The notes under the pieces were generated by a model. The model searched no databases. It saw only the letters and a program-made list of their open reading frames with translations, and was not told the DNA's origin. A program made the position numbers and the translations under genes. This document shows positions 1-12,578 of a DNA stretch of 64,000 bases, piece after piece (the first letter of the stretch is position 1; each line of letters opens with the position of its first letter). This DNA is from Artocarpus heterophyllus. Taxonomy: Eukaryota > Streptophyta > Magnoliopsida > Rosales > Moraceae. Location of the stretch: assembly GCA_025403435.1 (NCBI GenBank), contig CM046345.1, forward strand, positions 14,575,930 through 14,639,929. Direction: 5' to 3'.

Positions 1-1236
1 AGAAAAAAATTAAACAAAAAATTCACACACTAGGGTTTAGATTATTTTTCTCTTTTTTTTTTTTGCCATCTAGTTCAATCCCATGCTTTTTTTGGACAAA
101 AATAAAACTAGTTACTAGTTGCTGCTAAAGTGTAACTGCATTCTTTTGTTTTTGTTTGTTTTCCCTTCATTTTTTTCTTGTTCTATTTATTTGTGTTGTA
201 CACACGTATATGTAAATATTTATGGTCCCCATGGAAGTTAAGCTAACAGCTTAAAGTCTATAAATCAATTATATTTTTGTGACAATAACAAATGTATTAT
301 TACTGAGTTTCTAATCTAATCCTTACCTCTAGAAATAAAACAAAAATGAAGGGGCTAGTTTTTTAGTCTGTAGAATCTTCTTATTTGATAAAGAGTTCGT
401 TTGAGAATATAGATTCGCACGAAATGGTTGAACTAAAAACAATGTAAAAGAAAAAAAAATTGTATTAATTAGTTTGTACCAAAACTTTTTTAGTTTAAAT
501 CTATTTTTTAAAATGGGCTCTAATTTTTTTTTAGGAAATTACACCAAATAACACAGTTTAAATTCTTAATGTAAGTAAAAAACACTTTTAAAACTATTTA
601 AGTGTATAATATCTCTGAAATTATGTGCTCTATTTACATACTTGAATTTCTAATTTTACCCCATTTCTTCTTCTTCTTCTTCTTCTTCTTCTTCTTCTTC
701 TTTTCGTTTTTATTTTTCATTTTCTCTCTACTTCATTATATACAAAAATAAATTCTGTTTTAATTTAAGTAGTCTATTTACTAAGCATTGTTATATTTTA
801 GTTTATTTGTTTTTATTTTTAATTAATGATGACCTAATTTCCTTCTCCTTTTTTTTTTTGTTTTAAGTGTCTAGTTAGCTAGCTCGTCCTAAACAGAACG
901 ACACGTGGCATTAATTGTGCCTTACGTTTTCCTTTCTTTCCATTCTAGTGCAACATGCTGCGGTTAAATAATTATTCCAGCATCTGTTTCTTTACCAAAA
1001 TTGTGACGCATTAAAGGTTATCTTTATTCTCCTTTAAGGAGTTGAATTTAAAGCGTGAAAATAATAATTTTGCACAGCCAATATAGCTTGATAATTAGTT
1101 AGGTTTAGCACACATACTGCATAGCTCACAAGGCGACTTTCATAGCATCTTTTGCTGCTGCTATTTCTTCTTTTTTCGGCTATGGTGGAAACAATAATGA
1201 AGAACCTAAATTCATCATCATCATTTTCAGCTTGAT
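1..1236. other. upstream region of the TCP gene; no coding gene seen
   Basis: AT-rich, with no recognisable protein-coding segment. It contains a (TTC)n microsatellite at about 664-701. The part from roughly 900 to 1236, including the GC-richer stretch around 1130-1200, is the likely promoter and first non-coding exon of the TCP gene that starts at 1782. No convincing TATA box was picked out. Confidence 0.5.
664..701. repeat. (TTC)n microsatellite
   Basis: About a dozen uninterrupted TTC units lie in the TCP upstream region. CT-rich tracts are common in plant promoters and 5'UTRs, but no role is shown here. Confidence 0.9.
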
Positions 1237-1569
1237 GTAAGTCAATATTCGTTTTTGTGATCTAAATATAATTTCTGGTATTAAAGATTTTTGCTAGGGC
1301 TAATTGCCAGAGCTTTAAAAGAACTACAACCTAATTATTTCAAATTATAGATTTAATTTATATATTATACATAGCTTACTATTTTCATCATTATTTTCTC
1401 TTTTGAATTTTGATTCACAAATTGTTCCTTTTAGGAAATTCAGTACACTCCTTTCCCAATTCGGCAAATTCGCGACGGAATTAATTCTGGTGGTTTTTAG
1501 TAAGTATATGCTCCTCATCATCAATTTCAAGATTTCTTAATATGTATGTATATATTGATTTTTACGCAG
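1237..1569 (+). other. candidate 5'UTR intron of the TCP gene
   Basis: A strong donor (GTAAGT at 1237) is followed by a pyrimidine/AT-rich stretch and an acceptor ending TTTACGCAG at 1569. The spliced leader would then run to the ATG at 1782. Introns in the 5'UTR are known for TCP genes, but this one is inferred from splice-site strings only. Another acceptor at about 1575 or 1706 is possible. Confidence 0.35.
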
Positions 1570-1781
1570 ATTTCAGTTGGTTTATGAAAGCAAATTCATC
1601 AAGATTTCCTACACACACTCGCACCCACAATCTTGAAGAAATTATGGATAAAGAGACTATATATAATAACAATCTTGAGTTAATTCTCTTTACCTTTTTT
1701 GATCAGTTGATTAATCGATCTGGTTCTGCACCCCAGAAGAAGATGAATTACTATTTCGCTTGAACAAATAAAGAATCAACC

Positions 1782-2954
1782 ATGAAAGAGGGATCACAGT
1801 TAGCCATCAATCATAACACAATGATCACAAACTCAAAGGGAAAAGATTTCCCGGCAGCCAAACAAGATGGTACTCCTGCGGGCGAAGAGAGGCAGCTCTA
1901 CAATGTGCCGTCGGCGAGCTCAAGGCAATGGTCATCGGCAAGATTCCGTAACCCCAGGATCGTGCGAGTCTCGCGTACCTTCGGAGGGAAAGACCGGCAC
2001 AGTAAGGTCTGCACCGTGAGGGGGCTGAGGGACCGAAGGATTCGGCTTTCGGTGCCAACGGCCGTACAGTTGTACGACCTTCAAGACCGGCTGGGGCTAA
2101 GCCAACCTAGCAAAGTCATAGATTGGTTAATTGAAGCCACAAGACAAGACATTGATAAGCTTCCACCTCTTCAAATCCCTCAAGGAGTTTTGGGCCAATT
2201 TCTTCATCACCATAATATTCATGATCATGATCATCATCATCATCATCTTAGTCTACTTCCTCATCATGATCATCATCATCAAGCAAAAACCAACGAACAA
2301 GATCAATTTGCTCAGAAGCTCTTTGGTAACATGTCATCCACGGCCCCCTACATGAGTACTACTCACTATCAAAACTCTGATCAAACGACGTCGTTTTTAG
2401 GCCACGGAATCACACTACCCGGCGGCCAGTACTTTGATGGATTAAGCCACGGAAATCTTGTCATGAGCACAAACCCTTTGACGCCGCCGCCATCGTCATT
2501 TAATTCGGCTTCTATCCAATCTGTGTCCCAGTTATTCTTCTGCACTCCTCCTCCATCCAACTCAACCGCGTCCGTTTTTGGTACTCCGTATCCGCCATAC
2601 ATAAGTACTAGCCATGAGAATAATCCTCATGACACAATAAGGTCACAAATGATCAATAACCATATCCAATTTTTGAGTGGTTCAAGTAGTATTAGCACTA
2701 GTACTTATTCTTCTCCTTCTTCATCATCATCACAACAATACCATAATCATCATCATGGCCTTAATAATTCTCTCATGTCTTCTCTTCATGATTCCACTCA
2801 TTCCAATAACAATAACAATAATAATAATAATAATAATCCGCCTTTGATGAAATCCTTTCCTGCAATTCTCAATCCGAGGCAGATTTTCGCGCAAAGTACT
2901 ACTACTAGTGGCCACGAAAACCGACCGGAGAAGGATTGTAGTACTGCTGGTTAA
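1782..2954 (+). CDS. class II CIN-type TCP transcription factor, TCP5/TCP13/TCP17-like
   Basis: A 390-residue, single-exon coding region. The TCP domain spans about residues 57-121: a basic region (from FGGKDRHSK through RDRRIRLS), helix I ([14 protein letters not shown]), a loop (LSQPS) and helix II (KVIDWLIEA). The sequence DKLPPLQIP just after it is characteristic of the TCP5/13/17 subgroup. These nuclear proteins bind GGNCCC-type sites and promote leaf maturation and limit cell proliferation. I saw no miR319 complementary site, which agrees with this subgroup rather than TCP4. A His-rich stretch (about 142-166) and a run of 11 Asn (342-352) are encoded by CAT and AAT/AAC repeats and look like length-variable simple repeats. 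The ATG at 1782 is the first in frame; the next Met is residue 14, and both lie upstream of the domain. The subgroup call is confident; the exact orthologue is not resolved. Confidence 0.95.
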   Translation: MKEGSQLAINHNTMITNSKGKDFPAAKQDGTPAGEERQLYNVPSASSRQWSSARFRNPRIVRVSRTFGGKDRHSKVCTVRGLRDRRIRLSVPTAVQLYDLQDRLGLSQPSKVIDWLIEATRQDIDKLPPLQIPQGVLGQFLHHHNIHDHDHHHHHLSLLPHHDHHHQAKTNEQDQFAQKLFGNMSSTAPYMSTTHYQNSDQTTSFLGHGITLPGGQYFDGLSHGNLVMSTNPLTPPPSSFNSASIQSVSQLFFCTPPPSNSTASVFGTPYPPYISTSHENNPHDTIRSQMINNHIQFLSGSSSISTSTYSSPSSSSSQQYHNHHHGLNNSLMSSLHDSTHSNNNNNNNNNNNPPLMKSFPAILNPRQIFAQSTTTSGHENRPEKDCSTAG

Positions 2955-5900
2955 GGGCTTAAATTGGCTACCTAGCTTCTGTTTCGCTGTAAATATGGAT
3001 CGTCTCAGAAAGTTATGCTGAATGTTTCCTGGTTGCTACAACTACTACTACAAGTAAGGCATGAATATATATATATATATGTATATATACATACATACAT
3101 ATATATATATATGATCCGTTAATTGTTGTTGATTACATTTTCTGCAATATATTTTAGTTGAATTCTGATGATTTTCAGGATAATGGTATGTTTGTTGTTG
3201 TAAACACATGATAATGTATTATATATATAGATATATGTTTGTCATAGTTTTAGTAGTAGTGGTACTGCTTACTTGTTCATAATGTGTTGCACTGATAGGC
3301 TGCATGCAATCTTTCATTTAGTAATTATTTTCTTTCAGATATTCTAAACCTCTGTTTTTTTTAATAAGTTCGAATAGAAAAGCTCTAGTTTAAATTGGGT
3401 TTGTTATACTATATTTTCTCTTAGAAAAGTTTAAGTAAATTTACTTTTTTTTAGACTTTCTACTCAAATTTGTGAACCGAATTAACGGTCATATTCATGA
3501 ATATGAAACATAAACCAGGATTAATGTTGGGATTGTTATTAGTTACTGCATTTTCCGTACCTCTTCAATTATTGAGAAAGGAATATTGGGAGCACAGGGA
3601 TGAAAATGGGTTTGAATGGTCAAAATGTCAATCAAGACAAAAAGCTTGTAGTATTCACGCTTTTCTCTTGCATTATATCACATAAAGTAAAAATTTTTCA
3701 ATGCTGAACTTAGAGGTCGTCTCTAGCTAGTATATGTGAAAAGTCATTTCAAACTTTAGATTTATAATCCTTCCAAAATTACGGAGTTATATATTGTAAT
3801 TCTGTCAAAATTGTTAGCCATATTGTAATTTTATCTTATAAAATTGAAACTAAAAGTTGGTTAAAGTCATAAAATGTAGTTGCAGCTACGTTCTCAGACA
3901 CCATAATATAATAATATAATCTGCAGTAGTGTTATTCTCTATACCTAGCTAGTTCATATCACTTGAGACAAACAACAAACCCTCTTTAATACCTAGTAAA
4001 AGTTGAAGAAAAGGGTCAAATGCTTGTGTCATTGCACTACGATGTACATAATAGAATTGTCACAAAGATTAAATAGGGAACTGTGGTTTGAATCCTAAAC
4101 TAGGGAAGCAAAGTTTTAAGCACACAGATATTGTATTAAGACTTATAGCTATAAATATTATCGATCTTGACTTAATCATGCAATTATAATATAAGGTAAC
4201 TAACCAGGGCTTCTCTCTTATGTTAGGCTAAGCTTCGTTGATAAGAGTGACTATATATATATATATATGTATGTATGTATATGTTTGTGTGTGTGTGTAT
4301 AGAACTTATTTTTAGTAAAGTCCCGATCTTTTCCTAAGAAAAAAGCTTTATAAAAGTTTGAAAGAAGTCATACCACTCAATTTAAACTCAAAAACTCTGC
4401 ATCTAACTTCAAGTTATATGTAGTGAGTTGTGCCGCTAGGTTAAAACATGGGTAGGCGGATAAATAACAATTTTGCTAAAGTACTTCTTGGCTAAAATAG
4501 TACACATACTTCACTAAACACTAATATTCTCAAATGGTTTGGTGTTTATATTTTATTCAATTCCCATTTCTAACCCTTGCATTATTATATTTCCTTTTTT
4601 TATGGCCTTTGTTTTTCCTTAATACTATAATGCCACATCAATTAAAATATTTTAGGAATATTTATGACTTTAGGACTGGTCTCCAGTCTGGTACCCCAAC
4701 CAGCCAGTAATTATAGCTTTTTTCATTCACGAATGTAGCTCTGTTCTTGCATTCATGTAACACTTAATAATTGTAGTCTAACACATGCAACATTGAACGT
4801 TACACAAACGCACAAACAAAGTTATATTTATGAACAAAGAAAGTCACGAGTGATGGATAGGTCAAAGTGCCGGATTTGAGCCAAAACCATGACCTTATAC
4901 CTTTCATCTTGAGTTATAAAATTTGAAGCCCGTCTATTTTAGATGTTTTTGAAATTAAGAACTATTCCGAATTTCAAATCTATATCTAATTTATACCTTC
5001 TCTAGGTCAATTGATTTTGACCTTGAAATTGACGAATTTACCTTTTCTAACCTGTAGATAAATTTTTCATAAAATAGTAATTGATAAAATTACCCTTTGA
5101 ATTGAAAATAGTATTTTTTTTTATAATTTTTCCTTTAATTGTTTCTTTTAACATTATGCCTAGTTTGTTCTTTGTTACAAATTCACCTATAAGCTGCAGA
5201 GTTAAATTTGTTAGTTCTAAGGTCAAAATCAAATAATGAACCTAAAAAGATACAAAATTAAAATGATTTTGAAATTCAAAACTATAATCTTGAGAATATC
5301 TAAAGTATAGAATTTGTTTTAATAAATTAACAATGGAAGATATAAAGTAGAAAATAGCCTAATATTTTAACTGTCATGGTATTTTAAATGATGTAAAATG
5401 ATACTTTAATTGACATGATATTTTAATTGAAGTGATTAATAAAGGTGCATAAAAAGGAACCTGGAACAAAGGAACACCGGAGTTATAATATTACATTCCA
5501 TATATTTCAATGAATCTAGGTTTTTTTTGGCTAAAAAGAATAACAATCTAGTTGCACATATACATATTTATGTACATGCACATATGTGTGCGTTTGTGTT
5601 GGCATAGGATGTAAACATAAATTAATAACATGTTTACGATTTAAATAATTTATTTACCAGTAAATAAGAATTATTTAGATTATAAACAAGAGGCTAATTG
5701 ACTTATTTGCACCTTAAATCTATTTACTGTATAAATAAAAATTATTTACCCTACAAATAAGGGGGTAAATAAATTATGGTGAATATAAATTTGATATTTA
5801 CTACAAATATTTTTAAAACCTAATATTTATTACAAATAGTTTTGAAAAAGTGATATTTACTACGATTTTTGTTATATTCTTTTATAAACTCAAAATCTAG

Positions 5901-6889
5901 CAAATATATAAAATAAATAGATATGCCTATATTTACATACTCTTTATTATTATTCTTTTGCATTATTAACTTCATTTAAAAACAAAACCATATGAAGTTG
6001 TGCATTAAAAATAATTTTGCTAAAAAACACTGTTGGCACTTTGAAAGTATCGCTGCATTATTGTAACATTTTTCCAGAAAATAAAATCAATATAAATTCA
6101 AAATTCACCATAATTTTTTTTAATTCTGATTTTCTTTGATAAATTTGAGTGGGAGATTTGATAGAGGATTTGAAGTCTAGGTATAAATCTAGTTACAATA
6201 TGCTATTTCTTTTTTGACATCCGTTATCCTATCTTTTCATAAAAAAAAATTACAGAAAAATGTTGACCTTGATTACTAACTTAAATTTGGGTCCATATAT
6301 ATGTAAGGAGAGATGGAGGCATGCATACATTATTTTTTCTTCCCACTTATATAATATACACATATATAACTTATATACTCAAAAAATAACTAAAGTTTTA
6401 ATAAAGCCCTCTAAAAATGTTAAATATATATAATCTTACACATTATAAGGTATTAGTCATCCTTAACAAAATATCCTACTTCCGTCGCTGCATGTAAGGG
6501 TCATATAAAAACAAAAGAGTATGTATATGTATGCGTGTGCCCGTGTGTGAATTGTGTGTGTATATATATATATACACGCACATATATATTGAAAAATTTG
6601 AGAGAGATTAACTAATATCAAATACAACTAGTACATCCCAACTAGATTGACACCCGCAAACAATCTTATGTTTTTATCAATTTTTCAACTTGATAATATA
6701 AGTTAGAAAAGAAAATTGTACTAGTGTCAAAGAAAGAGGGGAAAAAACAACCCAAAAGCAAGCAAAGAAAAATTACAACCAAATGAAACATGCAGTCATA
6801 AATTTGAAAGCTAGTATTCAGTTTCAGAGGAAAGAGGCGGCTAGACCAACCGCACCTTGAAAGAAGGCTACAATAAAAACTCTCTCGCT
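2955..6889. other. intergenic; TCP 3'UTR then AT-rich DNA
   Basis: The first few hundred bases are probably TCP 3'UTR. AT-dinucleotide microsatellites lie at about 3066-3112, 4252-4268 and 6559-6577. A 62-codon reading frame at 3497-3685 has no recognisable family. The segment 5630-5900 is an AT-rich dispersed repeat with a second copy near 40120-40400. I see no gene here. Confidence 0.6.
5630..5900. repeat. AT-rich dispersed repeat, copy 1
   Basis: It shares an ordered series of blocks with 40120-40400 in the same orientation: repeated TAAATAA-type motifs, then TTTACTACAAAT, TTTTAAAAC(C/T)TAA, TATTTATTACAA and AAAAAGTGA. The blocks keep the same order and spacing, so this is a diverged repeat family rather than chance low complexity. 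The class of element is unknown; a MITE is possible. Confidence 0.5.
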
Positions 6890-7265
6890 AAAATCAGATA
6901 GGGAAAAGAGTATATATCTGCTCTAAGAGTCGGCTAATTAAAGAATTTGCAACAGGGGAAACTCGCCAAATCCATACAGACCACAATAATGTAGAAATCT
7001 GGATTGTTGAAAAACTAATCTTCCAAATCAAACGTTTGAGAGGCAATTTTTTCGGCAACATGATTACCTTCACAAAAAATATGTGATGCCTAATAGGAAT
7101 TCTATCCAAGTAACAAACTGAACGATCCCAACGAAAGCTAAACTGCAAAAGCGACTCTTCTATTCATAGAAAGACAAAGATCAATAATATAAGCAGTAAC
7201 GACTCCCTTCAACTCAGCTTCAAAAGCATACAAATTGCTAAAGGTTTGGCAAATCACCCTTTGCA
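6890..7265 (-). pseudogene. decayed RNase H domain of a plant retroelement (LINE/RVT_3 type)
   Basis: Reading the minus strand through at least one frameshift gives segments typical of the plant RNase H-like domain. FEAELKGVV falls near 7220 and matches the conserved AELKA stretch. HIFCEGNHVAEKIAS falls near 7050 and matches the ...REGN..AD.LA... motif, in which the conserved Asp has become Glu. An unrelated frame stays open for 84 codons across the same place and is a shadow. No reverse transcriptase or poly-A tail was seen next to it, so this is a fragment. It could come from a LINE or from a free-standing RNase H-like gene copy. Confidence 0.5.
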
Positions 7266-8942
7266 AAAACCTCTAGAATTCTTAAAATTTCTCGAGTATA
7301 CCATCTAATTTACTATGAATATTGTGTTTCATCGCTTTTTTTCCTTCTTTAATTCATATTATTTTTCTTAGTCAAAAAAGCTAAAATAACTTTATTTGTT
7401 TTATCCTTACCTAAAATATTTATGATAAATTATGTCTTTATACTCTTTGAAAGTGATACATTTTAAACTTTATCATATATATATATATATATATGAGATT
7501 ATATTTGTTGGAGTTGAACTCTATCTGATTACAAGATAATTTGCCAGTAATACGGAGTAAATGGATTCATACATATATGAACATTATATATAAATTATCT
7601 ATTTTGCTTTTGACATAGAGGATTGCTAAATAATATAGTTTTTTTAACTGAAAAGAGTTTTATTAGAAGTTGGGAGAATAATAAGTCTGTCTAAGACTAT
7701 TTGATCTAATGACACTGGAAGTTTGGGAGATGTGGGATTTTGGCGATGAGACGGGACTTTCGGGAGGTTGGGGGTGCCAGGTTTTATCTCATTATTCTTT
7801 GCATAAAAAGTGCAAATCCACTATCAATGTGCTGTATTAAGTAAAATACTAAAAATAATTGTTTCTCTTGCATTGATAGTTTCGACAGAAACATGTGTTT
7901 ATAACTACACAAATTAAATTCAGACAGTATTATTAGGTACCTGATCCAATGACTCATGATAAACAAGGGAAAACATGCAATTATGTTTGCTTGGCTCCTT
8001 TTGTTTTTTTTTTATGATAATTTGTTAGCTTGTGAACAAATTTCATCGATCATGTCTGTTAATTTTGAAATTCTCTTAAGCTTCTTTCTTATTTTTTTCG
8101 TTTTTATCGTCTTCTTAATTTAATTTGAAGATGAAATGATATACTAATTAATTACCAATATTTAAAAGCCTTGAAATATGATGTCATTTTACTTTGTCCT
8201 TGGAACTTCAATATTGTGGGCTTCATATCATTATCCCGTTTAAAAACTATTGATAGAATACATGCGATGAAAAGCTGCAAATTGAGACACAATTTCTAAA
8301 CATAATTTAAGGATCGTAAAACTCTGGGAACAAATTGAGAGTACTTATGTAGGCCATGATGACAGAAAACAAGTGAAACTTTACAAAGAACTTCACATAC
8401 AAATCACCCTAGGGTCTGTTTGGCTGGGTTTCTTTCCTATGTATTCCTCTCAGAATTACCACCATAGCATGCAAATTACCCTCTGAATTCGAGAATATTT
8501 TGTGTGTGTGTGTGTGTGCAAGTTTTCAATATTTAGTTTCTTTTATGATTATCAATCAAATTATAAAAATAACCTTATATGTTATATTACCAATATTTGT
8601 TATGGGACTTGTTTTCAATGGTGATCACGTCTCTAATGTTACATATTCAAAAAAGGTGTGTCTTAACAATAATTGATGACGTGGCGTATTAAGAATTTAA
8701 CTTCATTAATTACCATGAATTTTTTTGTCAACTATTCAATATATTACAACTGTTAGATTTATACCAAATGACTAATAATAGTAGTACTCATTGAAAACGT
8801 AAATATTGAAACAACACCCTTTATTATGTAGCATTATATATAACTCAATTACCCCATATATATAACAATCTAATCCATGTCATACTGTTAAAACAACAAT
8901 ACCCATAGATAAATAAATATTAGAATAACTATTAAGACTACA

Positions 8943-8945
<3 letters not shown>

Positions 8946-8994
<49 letters not shown>
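8946..8994. repeat. (AT)n microsatellite
   Basis: About 24 uninterrupted AT units, the longest simple dinucleotide tract in the window. Confidence 0.95.
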
Positions 8995-8998
<4 letters not shown>

Positions 8999-9861
8999 CT
9001 CATCTATAGCCAGCAGTATTAGTGCTAGATACTAACCTTAACTAGAACAAACTATCTATTGCCCAACAAGTACTACCCCGTAAAGCAATGACAAGCAGAA
9101 AGAAACCTAGCGACATCGATATTCCTATGTTGTTTCTTTTGTTTCGTTTCTTAGTAATTATTAGATATTTTTGTAGGTATTTTTTTTAATTATAAAAGCA
9201 CAAACTATATACACATAAAGAAGTAGTAGATAGCAAGCAAAGCTCAAAAGCTTCATTTTCCTTATCTCTTGTTCCGCGTGTTTCTCAGCATGTCCTAAGC
9301 ATGGTAAGAGTTTTCACACCTAAGAGGGGGAAAAGGATATTTTGGAATCTGCAATTCTTCTGAAATGAAAAGGAAGTAACACAACTCTTACTGCATAGAG
9401 AGAGAGAGAGAGAGAGAGAGGATTGAAATATGTATCAGTACTAGTTGTCTGAGTGTAGCTTTCTGAACACCATCACAATAATGTCACTAGATCCAAGAAA
9501 ATTTAAAGGACAGCTTGCCCCGTTTCTTCTTGTTGCAAGTTGGACCCCTTAAAAGTGTGGCATCAAAAAAAAAAAAAAAAAGAAAGAAATAAGAGTGAGA
9601 GAGAGAGAGAGAGAAAGTTGCCTATATAGTAGCTGACAATCTATAGCTGGTGTGGTCCTTGAGAGAATTGAAAAAAAAAAAAAAAAGAGCTAGGAGAAAA
9701 TAATGCCATAATTGAATGGATAGTGTCACATATATATAATACATGGCATGCTTATGATAAAGGCATTATTATTATTTTTCTTTAGTTTGGAATTTTGTAT
9801 TATATATGTAAATATATAAAAAGAGAATAATGGAATATGTTATGTAGGCGTGCCGCTGATA

Positions 9862-9943
9862 GGTACTCCTCCTGAGATTTATGGACCTTTTGTGGTCCAA
9901 TAATGTTATACATGCATGCCCATTGTAGATCAGGAGGACCACC
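9862..9943. repeat. imperfect inverted repeat, 82-nt hairpin
   Basis: The left arm begins GGTACTCCTCCTGAG and the right arm ends ATCAGGAGGACCACC, giving about 24-nt arms with a continuous 9-bp core. The loop contains a second small hairpin (GGACC/GGTCC). The size suits a small-RNA precursor, but I do not recognise a known plant miRNA. Confidence 0.35.
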
Positions 9944-10841
9944 TTTGATTTAATCCAAATTTCGGTCATCGATGTAATGATATTGGTCTAGCAAATGTGA
10001 AATTTTATTGGGCTTGATTTATAATTTTATAAGGTGTTGTTCTATACTGGTTCATGAGGGGAGGGATCTAAATTGAGAATAGGAAACACCTAAGAAACGA
10101 ATTTCTGGTACATGAGAGAGCACAACGAGATATATGAGGTAGTTATATATAAGAATTTGTGTTATCACTTACTCCCTTTATATATAAATTTTGACGTGCA
10201 GAATTCTATGAGAGATGACACAAAATGTAAAGCAAAAAAAAAAATTGATGGGCACACTCCCCAAATTTTCCCCTAACATTTTCATGCAAACATTAGAGTT
10301 TCATATCTACCTATGCATATGTTTCTTTTCTTACTTCCTTCCTTATTTATTCTTCTTGATGAAGGGCGCCATTCTAGTTGCGGGATGACATGCACTTTAA
10401 TTTGGGAAAAGGGATCGTGCCTCTAAGTTTTCGAGTCATGTCGGCGTCAAAGGATATATAAAAGAAATAAAATATTCCATGTTTTACAGCTAAAAACAAA
10501 AGTTTAATGAATGTGTTTCTTTAATAAATCACATTCTATCATATAAATAATACATCATATTGTATGTGTATGAACTCTTACAAAATATAGTGTGAAAAAT
10601 AAGTTCTCTACTCACACATGTATGTTGGTAGAAGTTCAAAAGGTGTAGGGAAAGAAGTCTTATCTACATTCAAAAATAGTCAAAATGTCTAGGTGGCGTG
10701 TAGAGAAGGTCCTTAGCCAGACATTTTTTATGTGTTGGTAAATGTAATATTTTATCCACACAAAAATGTATGTGCAAGTGCTAGTCCAAAAATTATGTGA
10801 GAAATTTGGTCTGCAATTTGGCGTGGCGATGACATGGAAGC

Positions 10842-12180
10842 TGTTGTGTAAAATTGTAATGCGTGTACGTGGACACCACCGCAAACAAGTAATATAGAGT
10901 GAGAAAAGATCATTCCCTTAATGACTGTTTGTTACCAAATAACAAAATTAATCTAACTCTAATTTTGTTTGAACAAGTAATTAAAGAGATGATTTTTCAA
11001 TTAACAACTAAAACTAGAAATTAATAAAAACAAAGCACAATTTAATAAATAGACTCAATAGATTTAAGACTCTAGGGTTTCTGATGTCACCTTTATTAAT
11101 CATGTTTAAAATTACCTAGTTTAATTAATTAAGATTTATTCTTATACTGATAGCGAATGTCTCTAAATTTATCATTAATCATTCTCAAGCATTAACAATA
11201 TATTCAAGTAAGTGGATTCCCTACATATGTGAAAATACTAAGCTCACCAAAATTTTTTAAGAACAAGAGATTCATAAAGTTGCATAAGTTTCATAGATGT
11301 CTCTATCTTATGACAATCTCTGGGTATTTTAATCATGGTTTAATTCAATTATCACTTTTCAGTCTCAAATTAAATCACAAATCATGTAATTATTAGCCAA
11401 ACAAACACAAGCATTAAGCACAATTGAAACACTTAGCATATTAATGAATAAACTCGAATTAATGCAAGCTAGAATAAAAATTGAACATTCATAATCTAGC
11501 TACACATAGTAGCCCTAAAAAAGGAAATTTAGTTCATAATAAAACTAAAATAAATCTAAAATAAATCCTAATGATTATCTTAAATATGATGAGAATAATG
11601 AAAAAGAAGTGGAAATTTGGATGTGAATTGTTGCATTCATCTTTGGATTTCACGGTTCTTCTTTTCCAAATCACCAAGTTTTATCTCCTCTTCATAGTAG
11701 CCTTCTATCTGCCATAAAAGAACCCCTTTTGAAACACTAAAGAGTCTTATTTATAGTTTTGGACTAAATGGGTAAGTTGGAGGATCAATAAAACATCAAT
11801 TTAAAAATCTCTCGCATGGACGCCTAGGTGCTCCTTTTTAAGAGACGAGGCACTCAATCAGCATTCTCGAGAAGGCTTTCAAACGATGCCTAGGCTCCAC
11901 TAAACTAGCACCTAGGCTCTTTTATCTCAGGTTTTTATAGTAAAATTGCTCTAAATTGGCGCCTAAGCACCCACAAACTGAAGCCTAGGCACCCAATTGA
12001 CTTCTTTCTCAATTTTATTGTCTATTTAAGCCCTTTTTGCACCGAAAACTCAACGTAAAACATTTTCTCTTAAATATACAATACAAAGTAAAATAAAATG
12101 AAAAACTCTAAAAATTATTTGAAAACTAACAAAATAATAAGTTAAAAACATTCTATTGATTAGTATAAACAAACTTATCA
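10842..12180 (-). repeat. left LTR (3' LTR) of the Athila-like element
   Basis: It aligns over its length with 19965-21255, with many substitutions and small indels. On the minus strand a TATA box (CTATAAATAAGAC) lies at about 11745-11757. Directly upstream of it, at 11815-12000, is a GC-richer patch in which CCTAGG-like motifs recur (CGCCTAGGTGC, ATGCCTAGGCTCC, CACCTAGGCTC, GCCTAGGCACCC). Confidence 0.8.
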
Positions 12181-12420
12181 AATATCCTTAAACTTAAGAT
12201 TTTGGTAGTCCTCGAGCAAAAGAAAATAAAAAATGAAAAGACAAAAATCCTAAGTACGAGTACTGATCTAGTTTGATTCACAAAAGGCCTCAAACATTTT
12301 ACATATTATATAACTAAAGGAAAACTTCTAAACACAATAAATGTGTAGAATTTTAATTCAAATGCCAGCTTTGTCTTACTTTAGATTCTTGAAGTGTGAG
12401 TGAATAGCCATTTACACTTA
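12181..12420 (-). other. 3' untranslated interior of the Athila-like element
   Basis: It holds the polypurine-like tract and a phrase on the plus strand (GTCCTCGAGCAAAAGAA) that I associate with the 3' regions of Athila-like elements. No coding capacity is left. Confidence 0.45.
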
Positions 12421-12578
12421 GGGGCCATTTGGTATTGTTTTCAAAATAGATGAAAATATTTTTGTTTTAGAAAATGAGAATTTTTTGAGAATTATGCCAA
12501 TAGTGTTTTTAAAATTTTTGCCTCAAAAGACGTGCAAAAACATTATAAAAAATTTTAAGAACATAAACAAACGGGGCC
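12421..12578. mobile_element. MITE-like inverted-repeat element
   Basis: The left end is GGGGCCATTTGGTATTGTTTT. The right end, read on the other strand, is GGCCCCGTTTGTTTATGTTCT; the terminal ~25 bases pair imperfectly. The length (~158 bp), the hairpin form and the sequence style fit a hAT-like MITE. It sits inside the Athila-like element. The target duplication is not clear. Confidence 0.5.

Larger units (their letters stand above)
7266..10841. other. intergenic; microsatellites, no gene seen
   Basis: AT-rich DNA with a GT repeat at about 8502-8518, a long (AT)n at 8946-8994, (GA)n at 9397-9421 and 9596-9614, and poly-A runs near 9566 and 9671. An imperfect hairpin lies at 9862-9943. Reading frames here are short and match nothing I know. 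Confidence 0.6.

Noticed and set aside
1782..2954. miR319 target site in the TCP gene
   Set aside because: I looked for a GGGAGCTCCCTTCAGTCC-like site and saw none; the TCP5/13/17 subgroup is not expected to have one.
3497..3685. 62-codon frame after the TCP gene
   Set aside because: Short, with no signal of conservation and no promoter context.
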